Shown: one piece after another, positions 44,101-52,345 of the stretch
Numbering within the stretch: position 1 is the stretch's first letter
Layout of the letters: the number at the start of each line of letters is the position of its first letter
Assembly (NCBI GenBank): GCA_951848785.1
Contig: CATOUR010000029.1
Span: 5,270,001 to 5,334,000 of the forward strand
Direction: 5' to 3'
DNA: 64,000 nucleotides
Origin: Callosobruchus maculatus
Taxonomy: Eukaryota; Arthropoda; Insecta; Coleoptera; Chrysomelidae
The notes under the pieces: generated by a model
What the model was told of the DNA's origin: nothing
What the model saw: the letters and a program-made list of their open reading frames with translations, nothing else
The model's database searches: none
Translations under genes and position numbers: made by a program

Positions 44101-44836
44101 AAAGTTATAATATTGACGTGGTATAATGACATAATAAAATATTAACCATCAGCAAACGCATCTTTGAATATTATGAATGAAACTAAATTTAGATAGGTAC
44201 CTACTTATTTTGGTCAATAAAAAAAGAGTTAAAATATATCTAAATTATCAGTTTTGCGACCAAGTGTTTGTACTTTCTATCAATCTCCCAAATAATGATG
44301 TCGCAGGAAATGCGAATACAAATCTCAATATGGCAACGCTTGACACCGAACTAGCTCGGGTCAGCTCGGGCGAATTCGAGGCCCTTTAAATTTGGGTGTA
44401 GCTCTATCTCTGTCTAATTTTATTCGCTCTGTCTGACTGTCTCCTCTTGTTAGTTACCTACTCTTTGGTATAGGTATGTAGAACATGAACAAAGTGTATA
44501 TCAGGATTGTTTCCACCCTACTTATTTTTATCATTTGTGATAGTTTTTAAAATGTCTATAGTAGTATTTTATATTGGCTATTCTGACACTGAATTGGATT
44601 TCACAACAAAATATTGTAAATAACAGCTCAATATGGTGATATAATAAATTAATCAAAATCAATGTATAAAAAAGTATATTTTGAATTCGAATTTAAGAAT
44701 ACTTACTTGCATATTCTTTGCTTGTGTGAATATCCTTTGCCAAGTAAACTGTACTAAAACTTCCTTCACCCAATACCTTTCCAAATCGGTAGTCAGATGC
44801 TGATCTTCTACGGGCTTCCTCAACTGGTGGTGTCAT
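35112..44836 (-). CDS. Pdk1: 3-phosphoinositide-dependent protein kinase 1, seven coding exons
   Basis: Coding exons (minus): 44836-44707, 41779-41491, 40133-39979, 39831-39552, 37671-37408, 35792-35588 and 35213-35112, all with GT/AG borders. Together they give 1425 nt, 474 codons in one frame. The kinase domain begins with GKVLGEGSFSTVYLA (about residues 19-33), then the beta-3 lysine in YAIKV (K45), HRDLKPEN (D141), DFGSA (D159) and NSFVGTAQFVSPE. S189 corresponds to the autophosphorylated activation-loop serine. The loop before it is longer and more charged than in mammals. Residues about 365-474 form the PH domain that binds PIP3 at the membrane. PDK1 phosphorylates Akt, S6K and other AGC kinases. 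The ATG lies only 17 residues before the Gly-rich loop, and the frame stays open to the acceptor at 44852, so an upstream exon could add an N-terminal extension. Introns are full of transposons. Confidence 0.93.
35900..36300 (-). pseudogene. Mariner-like transposase remnant in a Pdk1 intron
   Basis: Minus-strand frames give QPYSTHLASNDFFMLPNL, which resembles the PYSPDLAPNDFFLFP block with the final catalytic Asp region of mariner transposases. Then SSPNDCVAV and, after a shift, QKYYFEGVSLNINE resembles the GEYFEG...NINE C terminus. Several stops and shifts are present. AGGGTGTACC at 35903 may be the terminal repeat. Confidence 0.5.
36769..37220. mobile_element. MITE with GTGACGTCAC ends, containing a second MITE (36889-37060)
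   Basis: Outer pair: GTGACGTCACGTGTAGGGAA at 36769 and its inverted form TTCCCTACAGGTGACGTCA ending at 37220, with CCAAT next to both. Inner pair: GGGCTGTTCCAAATTACG at 36889 and, inverted, AGCGCTGTTCCAAATGACG at 37042-37060, followed on both sides by CTATCACCGTC. Inner flanks ATA/TTA suggest a 3-bp target as for PIF/Harbinger MITEs. Inside a Pdk1 intron. Confidence 0.75.
38925..39475 (-). pseudogene. Non-LTR retrotransposon 3' fragment in a Pdk1 intron
   Basis: Minus-strand SYIGPFLYNSLPLDLKALSE near 38930-38990 matches the YN.LP..L C-terminal block of CR1/jockey-like ORF2. Upstream LNIPAHKTSHFANCF fits the preceding part. The region from 39090 to 39475 is in a different frame and only loosely recognisable. 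Confidence 0.5.
40696..40865. mobile_element. Short hAT-type MITE, family member 2, in a Pdk1 intron
   Basis: Starts CAGGCACGTATCCAGGAT, ends AAATACGTGCCTG, flanked by exact GTGTCAAA at 40688-40695 and 40866-40873. It shares most of its interior with 29459-29598 but has about 30 extra bases, including a 12-base G run at 40799-40810. Confidence 0.9.
42923..44467. mobile_element. 1.5-kb element with 30-bp inverted repeats in the first Pdk1 intron
   Basis: CAAAGAGTAGGTAACTAACA at 42923 is repeated inverted at the right end (30 bases, exact by eye through GAGGAGACA). GTATAGG flanks both sides (42916-42922, 44468-44474). A subterminal TTTAAATTTGGGTGT occurs near both ends in direct orientation. 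The interior has frames of about 100-124 codons on both strands (43537-43911), without recognisable transposase motifs. Superfamily unresolved: a 30-31 bp repeat with a 7-8 bp target duplication would fit P-like or hAT. Confidence 0.8.
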
Positions 44837-44851
44837 TTTACTAATTACTTG

Positions 44852-47293
44852 CTAAAATAATGAATAGTGTGTAATAATATAAATTGTTTCTGTACTATAT
44901 GTACAATTTTTGAACCAATTGAGAAACAAAATCTGATCATTGTATAACATCAAGAGAAGGTATTCTATCACACTGTTTGATTCTAAGCTTTTTCAGAATC
45001 TTCATAAAGTTCCTTTAACATGTCTAAAGTAGTAATTATAAATAAGCCTATACATAAAAGACTTATGAAAAAAAGTTCACAATTTCAATTGAGGATATTT
45101 TACATTATACAGGTATTTTCAGTCTTATTTCAAATATTTGTAATGTAAGGTTTTTGATCACTTGCAAGTCATAGCAAGTGTGATCAGTGCTGGATTTGTC
45201 ACCCATATTATAATTTTTAACAGATATCCTTCTCTCAGATCGACATAACATCTTACATCCCATCTGTTCATATCACAAACTAGGCATTGCCTGCACATTA
45301 GTAATATAATATAATCATACTGATTGAATGATATAACCTGATCAAAATCTAAATAGTGCTTGTATCCTACTTTCACAATTTATGATAATGATAGAATGAA
45401 AAGCTACATAGGTGGTCAAGTACAACCAGTCTATAGAAAAATATTGCTTCTATTATTTTTACTATGGATACACTGCAAGCTACTTATAACAATAACTCTA
45501 TTAGTTATTGGTATTCTTTGTAAATCAAGAGGTAAAAGAAAAATAGTATTAAAGTTTGAGGAATACTGCCTATCCTTGCAGGCAATAAAAATGATTTTTT
45601 GACTAAATTAATGATGTGCCTTTGTTATCAGCTGTAATACAATGAGCCATCCTAATGAAGAAATGTGCCCCTCTTATTATATTTATAATAACAAGTGAAT
45701 AGACAACATACATTCACATTCCTCATACTCATAATTTCACTTTTAGCATTCCATTTTCATTTCTTTATGGAATGCAAACAAGGATCTATGTTTAAAATAG
45801 GCTTTTTCTTTAGAAGCAACAAAACAACATTCCTAATCCTAAAAATGTGTAGTGTCAAAGTTTGAAGGAGCTCCACAATCCACAACATATAGTACAATAC
45901 CAAAATTTGAGATGTTACCTTTTTTAGAGATGATGTTGAATGCAGCTACAAAACAATCACCTTATTGTCACCAATATCATATTGAAGCAACAGCTAAAAA
46001 TTCATGTGCGAAGAGATAAATCCTCGAGAATTTCATAGATGAAAAATGGTTCGTTTTTTGCAATTCAAAATACGGGAAAACTATACTGGACGGTCCCAAA
46101 CCTGTTACCTTTCTTGGAAATGCACTCGAACTATTCCGCTCTACTGTTACCTTTACTAATTGGCGTATTCGAGGAAATTGGAGGATAATATAATGATGAA
46201 TTCTCGGAAATCTTAATTGGGATTATTGGGAATGGATATTCTGGGAAAAAGTACTTTACTTGGACTTCAAAACACCAAAAAAACAATCCACACTGACATG
46301 GAACTACAGAACACAAGAGATAGGAGGGATAGGATCGCCATATTTTTTTCAACCAAATGACGTTTGATCGTTTTGACATTTGTTTTGTCACCTTGCTGTC
46401 AATGTCAAACCTTTTGAAAACTGTTTTGGTGGTTTTGTTTTAAATAAACAAAACAATGAAGTTAAGAGGGGGTTATCTATGAATGAAGTTTTAATTAAAC
46501 TCAAAAGAAGAAGAAGACCTATGTTCAAAAGCAAAGGCGATTTTAGTAATTTTAATTGGTTCCCGTATCACATTTTGTAATTATTTTTGGGACACAAACG
46601 AACTGCTCCCATGGTATTATGTCTGACTCTCAGAGTAATAATTTAGAAGAATTATTACTCTGAGGTCTGACTGCTACAAACTTTCACCCATTTGAACTGG
46701 TTCTAGTAATTTTCATTATTTTTTTGAAGAATTCAAACTAAGTAGGAATCTCGTAGCAATTAGCAATAGTAGTAGTGCTCCAAAAAAGTTGTGTTCCTAA
46801 ACAACTTGCCTGTTTTTTTGTAACTAACCTTTACCATAAAGATTTGGCATATCTTGTACTCTTTACGTTTCACCTTTAAGATATAACCTACAACTTGGAA
46901 ATTAATTTTCTGGTTATTCCTCTTCATTGCCCTTTAATTAGTAAACCTGTTGATTGTAACATGAAGGAATAAGTAGTTTCTGAAAACTTGGGTGACCATC
47001 CAAAACAAAAAATATGAACTTTCCCAGGCAATTTTCTTTTTTTTTTTTGTATGAACATATGAACCTTCTTTCTAATTTCATTCACAAAACATTGAACGAA
47101 GGCAACCAAAGTGGTACTAATTAATAAATGCACCTCAAATATTTAACAATGAAAAATTTAGATAACCAGAGATTAATTTCCAAAATTAATTTCAACACAC
47201 TAAAAGCCAACTTGGGTAATTTTAGTTTGACACAAATACTAAAGCCATTCATTTCTGAAAACTGTTTTATTTTACTGGTTACATTAAACAATC
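44852..47293. other. Intergenic region between Pdk1 and RpS15
   Basis: Should include the Pdk1 promoter and any 5' non-coding exon. AAAG/GTAAC donor-like sites on the minus strand (near 46105 and 46150) are candidates for its end, but none can be chosen with confidence. Otherwise AT-rich, with short frames only. Confidence 0.35.
46621..46671. repeat. Tiny foldback (perfect 15-bp hairpin) between 7-bp direct repeats
   Basis: CTCAGAGTAATAATT at 46629-46643, loop TAGAAG, AATTATTACTCTGAG at 46650-46664; GTCTGAC lies immediately outside on both sides (46621-46627, 46665-46671). Confidence 0.85.
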
Positions 47294-47890
47294 TTACTTA
47301 AGAGGAATAAACCTAGAACTGTGTGTAGCACCAATACCTGGCCTACCATGCTTTACAGGTTTATAAGTAAGTGAAAACTCTCCAAGATAATGTCCAATCA
47401 TTTCGGGCTTGATTTCTACTTGTGTAAATGCTTTTCCATTGTAAACACCAACAATAGAACCAACCATTTCAGGAACAATAATCATGTTTCGAAGATGGGT
47501 CTTCACAATTTCAGGTTTCTCTAGTGGTGGAGCTTCTTTCTTAGCTTTACGAAGTTTCTTGACCAGAGCCATTGGTTTGCGTTTCAAACCGCGAGTAAAG
47601 CGCCTCCTTGCACGGCAATGCATAAGTTCCATCAACTGTTCACTAAAACAATAATGAAGTGTAATTTCAACAATCAACCTGCTTAAATAATTACTTACTT
47701 AGGCATGTCAAGGAGCTGATCCAGATCCACGCCCCTGTACGTGAACTTCTTGAAAGTCCTCTTCTTTTTAACTTGTTCTTCAGCCTGAAAACATTGATTG
47801 TTTCACAAATACACATTTAACCTATATAACACGAATTTGCCAAAAATGTTGGATGTTTGGAAAAACTATTGTACAAACCTTATCAGCCAT
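47294..47890 (-). CDS. RpS15: 40S ribosomal protein S15 (uS19), three exons
   Basis: Exons (minus): 47890-47879 (MADK), 47784-47699 and 47642-47294, with GT/AG borders; 447 nt, 148 codons, the family's usual length (about 145-148). Conserved blocks: KKKRTFKKFTYRGVDLDQLL, RKAKKEAPPLEKPEIVKTH, MIIVPEMVGSIVGVYNGK and HGRPGIGATHSSRFIPLK, ending in the typical C terminus. The protein sits in the head of the small ribosomal subunit near the decoding site and contacts tRNA through its C-terminal tail. The first exon with only four codons is typical of insect ribosomal protein genes. DNA between exons is short, without transposons, in contrast to Pdk1. Confidence 0.97.
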
Positions 47891-48003
47891 AGTTCAAAAT
47901 TTGTTAATTCAATAGAAATCCAACAATGTAATACCAGATGGTGGTAGATATTTGAAAATTAGTATCAGCAATATAAAATATTACTGAAAACTACAAAATT
48001 CAT

Positions 48004-48013
48004 GACAGAAAAG
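48004..48013 (-). promoter_or_regulatory. Possible 5' TOP start of RpS15 mRNA
   Basis: CTTTTCTGTC on the minus strand, 114-123 bases upstream of the RpS15 ATG, fits the terminal oligopyrimidine start of ribosomal protein mRNAs. It is placed by motif only. Confidence 0.25.
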
Positions 48014-48174
48014 ACAGAACACAGAACCAATAGATTTGACATACCTGACAGCGCTGAACTGACATAAAACAAACATTTCGACGTTTCGTTGTTTGGGCTG
48101 TGTTCAGTAACTCAACGGTCAGTGCAAATCGCAGACCACAAACTGTTTAATGGTCTGTGATGCAAGGGCTCATA

Positions 48175-49594
48175 CGGGACCATCGATAGCTACCGGGCCT
48201 GCTGGTGTATCCCCACCACGGCGTCTACGTCACACGAGGCGCCGCGCCGGGCGGCCGGCCGATCATCCAGTCGCGTTTGTAATCGACGCATACGCGCATG
48301 GATTTTCTATTTCTGTAGTAAAAAATGCTGTCTAGTTGTTGTGCGCCATTCTGCAGTAGTAATTATAAAGATACAGAGCGCATATCTGTGTTCAAATTTC
48401 CAAAAGATGTAATGGAACGTAATCAGTGGTTAAGCGCTATACATCGAGATAACTTCACGATAAAGGATTCGTCTGTAATATGCATCAGACACTTCGAAGA
48501 TAGATTTATAATTCGTATATATAAGGCCCGATGGTACGACTTTAACAGTTCCTCGATCAAAGATTAAATTGTCGGACGATGCTATTCCGACAAAATTTCA
48601 AAATCAGCCGCAATATTTTAACGTACGTCTGCCTCCGAAAGATGCCGCAGAACGAACACAAGAAATTGATCAACGAAAAGATGCCAAGATCCAGAAACGA
48701 AGTGAAGTGTCATAACGGATTTCGAATATTTAAAATGCAATTTTAAAAAGAAAATAAATGGAATAAAAATTTTTTCAATAATAGAAGGTAAAGATAAGAT
48801 TGTTATTTATAAGATAGACATTACTGAAATGCCAAAAGTTCTGTGACAATATAAAAAGATCTGTCTGTGGTAGTATATAGTAAGATTTCGTGATAAATAA
48901 TATTCTAAAAATTAAAGAAATATTAGGTAAAGATAATTTGTGTAATAGCTGGGTAAAATGCAATTCTTTAGTAAGTAATATGTGTACAAATGTTTGTGAA
49001 ATCGGTGCTATTGATAAAGCTAAAGCACTTGCTAACCAGGCATGTACGCAAATAGAAAAGGCGCATTTAATTGTCTCTGATATATTGACGAAAATTTGGA
49101 TACCATATTAAAAAAATTATCTTTCCTCAAAGATCAGCTAAATTTAACTTTTTCAAAACAACGAAGGTATATTACTGACACATTAATATGGTCCTGTACG
49201 ATTCACTTTTCGTTTCCAGGAGCTTATAGAAAAATACGTGACGGCGATTTTTTAACTCTACCGAGTCATACATATGTACTGTGTACATAATTTTGTGGAT
49301 AATAGATAATTTCGTATAATCTGTGTGCAAATAGGGCCAACTTTTGACCTTCTCAAGTCTGAACGACTCTAGTTAAATAAATATCAACTAGCACCTCTTA
49401 TCACAAATTCAATTTCCTGTAAATTCATTGCTATACATTACTCTTGTATTTTTTACCGTTTTCTCAGTATATCAAGAAAATTCTCGTAGCGCTGGAGTTT
49501 CTCTGTTAATCCCTGTAGATACGTGCGGCCCGGTGCGGCGCTACGTGTGACGTCACACGCAGCACCATAAGGCCCGGTAGCTATCGATGGTCCC
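48175..49594. mobile_element. P-element-like deletion derivative with perfect 8-bp target duplication
   Basis: GGCTCATA flanks at 48167-48174 and 49595-49602. Ends GGGACCATCGATAGCTACCG / CGGTAGCTATCGATGGTCCC are exact inverted repeats through GGCC (24 bases). CGTCACAC-containing subterminal sequence is also shared inverted. The interior encodes THAP and central pieces of a P-type transposase. An 8-bp duplication with THAP9/P-like coding content fits the P superfamily. Length 1420 bp, well under a full P-like element, so it is internally deleted. Confidence 0.9.
48325..49290 (+). pseudogene. P-element-like (THAP9-type) transposase, broken
   Basis: ATG at 48325 starts MLSSCCAPFCSSNYKDTER, then ISVFKFPKD, WLSAIHRDNF and VICIRHFEDRFI: a C2CH THAP zinc-binding domain. 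After a one-base shift near 48525, TVPRSKIKLSDDAIPTKF continues the post-THAP segment, to a stop at about 48714. Further on, a frame at about 48896-49086, then LDTILKKLSFLKDQLNLTF and RRYITDTLIWSCTIHFSFPG (49096-49230), match the central P-type transposase region. A shift near 49085 separates these. The catalytic core is largely deleted. Confidence 0.8.
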
Positions 49595-49632
49595 GGCTCA
49601 TATAAGGGCTTAAAAGCACAAAATAGTATTTA

Positions 49633-49825
49633 TCTCAATGAATGGCAGGATGGATTACACCGACTACTCCATCCCAAAGTCATTCAGGCCCATCAGTCTC
49701 ACCACAAGTCTCACATTGAAAGCGATGGAGAAACTTTGGTCAGATATGGTAATGTTATGGAGGATAATCCTCAATACCCTTATCAACAAGCTCACACACA
49801 CTGCCTTGCATGCCTGTAAAATATA
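49633..49825 (+). pseudogene. Short reverse-transcriptase fragment
   Basis: IPKSFRPISLTTSLTLKAME followed by KLWSDMVMLW resembles the FRPISLTS..LK..E.L.D RT block of jockey-like LINEs. Only about 60 codons remain, next to the P-like element. Confidence 0.6.
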
Positions 49826-50975
49826 GTTTTTGATTAAATCTTGACTCCATACAATAGCTTATGTACACGTACTACACGATGTTCTTGTACTACGTACAAC
49901 CGAAGCGAAGGCGTCAGTTGCCAGGTATATCTGCACATCAGGTAGACCTCTTCGGTAGACCTTACTGTTGTGTGGCCGGCATTGCGCCCCCCCCCCCCCG
50001 AAAGTTGCAAAATATCTTAGTGATTTATAGATTTCTAAACTGATGAAACTTTTATGCTACAATTTTACTAGGCTACGAGCTAAGGAGTAACCGTCTCCAT
50101 AAATTTAAAAAATGGTCCATTAGGTCCATTATTGGGTAAAATATTCAAGGGATCGAAACAAATTAAACAAAGTTTTAGGGTTTTTAGGTATCCACTAAGT
50201 TCTAGTTCTAGGTATTACTCATAAAATAATTTAAAAATAATAACAATTATTCCTAATAGTACTACCAACTAGTGATACATCGTTGAAAAGCTAGATGTAT
50301 TGCAGTTTATTTCAAATTTACTTGTTTTGGTGTTGATGCAAATAAGAAAATTATGAAACACAGTTTGAATTTATATATGTACACATTACGAGTATTATGT
50401 TGCATACAGACATACAGAAGAAATCATTTTTATGTTTCACCTTTACACCCTAGTAGGGTATAAGAATATTTTTTGAGTTTAGTTCCTTGATAATGTAGTG
50501 AAATCCTGGCTACGAGCCTGACTGTCAGTCAATCTAAACAAAACGGAGCGAGAGAGAGAAAGGAAAATGATGATGGCGAATTTCCTGAATGTTTGGATGC
50601 CTAGAGAGCAAATGGAATTTTCATCCAGAAAGAAGACTGAAGAAAGCGAATGACTACATTAGATATTCCACGATTAATGTCGTAGATTCATCGAAGCAAG
50701 AAAGGGCATGGAGTTCTAAAGTTTCCACGCGGATATACAGTGGTATGCTATAAACATAAACCAATGTTGGCTTACGGAACCGTGGCTTGTGTGACTGTCA
50801 GCAAATTACTATAGAATTTCTGCTAAGTCAGATACATCGAGCAGCATAACTCAGTATAAACTGATGTTATGCGAACAACACCAACTATATGGCAATAGAA
50901 ATGATGCCATCACTAGAAATATACCTGAAAAAATGGCTCTGGCAACGAGAGGCCGCATGTGAAGAATGGCTGCAG
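49826..50975. other. Stretch without a recognised gene
   Basis: Contains a 14-base C run at 49986-49999 and otherwise AT-rich sequence. No coding or paired-terminus signal seen. Confidence 0.4.
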
Positions 50976-51241
50976 CAGTGGCGGATTTAGAGGGGTCAAG
51001 GGGGGCGTACGCTCCTCCTAGAGCTCTACGGAAGCATATGATATTTATATAAATACCAAAAGTTAATTTTTTTTCTCTACAGACCGCGGCAGCACTAGTG
51101 CGCCCTAGACGTCCTGTAGCGGTGTAATGTAATGTAATGGAAACTCGGAATTATATAAATGGTATAGCATTTTTTGCTGTTCGGGAAATATATAGCGCCA
51201 CTGGTCCGCCCCCCCTAAAGGGAATCCTAAATCCGCCCTTG
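50976..51241. mobile_element. hAT-type MITE with CAGTGGCGGATTTAG ends
   Basis: Left CAGTGGCGGATTTAGAGGGG, right (inverted) CAAGGGCGGATTTAGGATTC. The flanking octamers GGCTGCAG and GCTGTTAG do not match well, so either the target site has decayed or the borders are off by a base. An internal CGCCACTGGTCCGCCCCCC near 51196 suggests a second, partial copy. Confidence 0.65.
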
Positions 51242-51741
51242 GCTGTTAGCAGCATGCCTCATTCTGTGTTCCCCCCAACTTTATATAGATCAGCTCTATA
51301 TGATTCCTGCAAACACTGAAAGTCAGACCACGGAAGCAGGTGTCCGGAAATCTCCACATAGTGGCTTATATGGACACAAACATGCGAGGAATAGCTCACC
51401 TCGAGCTGGTCGGAATAACAATAGCAGCTAAAAAAATTGACCAAAGGAACATTACGGGCAAAAATACCAGAATCTGTACAGACACCTGATTAAAGTTACT
51501 GGCTCTCTAGTGCTTGGCTCTCTAGTGCGTTTTAAGCTTAAGCTAACTCGCGGAACTCCATCATCGCTTTTCTCGCTAAGTTGGGATGGCAGATCTGGGT
51601 TCTGGGTGATGTTTGGGTCCTTGGGTGGATCTTGGCAGAACACCCTCCTTCCAATATTGAATACAGAATTGTCTGTGGTGTGAAATTAGGTGTAGGTATA
51701 CAGTTAGATGGTAATATGTGCCAGGTTCAAATTCCCTCTAA
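51242..51741. other. Stretch without a recognised gene
   Basis: A direct repeat GGCTCTCTAGTGC occurs twice near 51500-51527. No coding signal. Confidence 0.4.
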
Positions 51742-52345
51742 GGCCCGGTTGTGCAGTCTCAGTTCAAGCCACAGTTCTATTAAACTATGCTCAATGATGA
51801 ACTTGGTTCAAAAATTCATTTCCGTTATACGACCTAGTTATGATCCCAGCTCTACAAAACCAGGTTCAAGAAAGAAGTAGTTAGGTTGGTAACATTAAGT
51901 CAAGTCAAGTCAAGTCAAGTCAAAAATCTTTATTCAGAGGATCATCAAAATGATGACATTGAATGAGTCAAATTACAATAACAAAAAAGAAATTATATCA
52001 GATGCACATAATTATAATAATAATATGCGGTCTACTATACTATACTTACATACACATATATATATGTACATATATACTCACACATACAAATACATACACA
52101 ACATTATGACAGTATATTTTATCCAAGTTAAATGTTATTTTAATAAGGAGTTTAAAAACAGTTATAAGAATTTAGGATAAAATATTAAAATATATAAAAT
52201 TTAAAATATTGAAATATAAAAAATTTAAAAGAACAGCACCCTCTAAAAACATCTGACAGTCGAAAGAGAAACCTGTGTTATCTCAGTGTATGGTCATTGA
52301 GGTATTCACCAAGGCTATAGTATGCTTTGGTCAAAAGTAACTTTT

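Noticed and set aside
48325..48567. Host THAP-domain gene
   Set aside because: The frame breaks after the domain, and it is enclosed by 24-bp inverted repeats and an 8-bp target duplication together with further P-type transposase pieces, so it is transposon-derived.
19640..51923. Link between the TCAAGT words at the hAT termini (19.6-20.8 kb) and the TTGAC tail of the retrotransposon (51.9 kb)
   Set aside because: Similar pentamer content, but one is a set of scattered words in terminal repeats and the other a pure tandem tail; no shared longer sequence.
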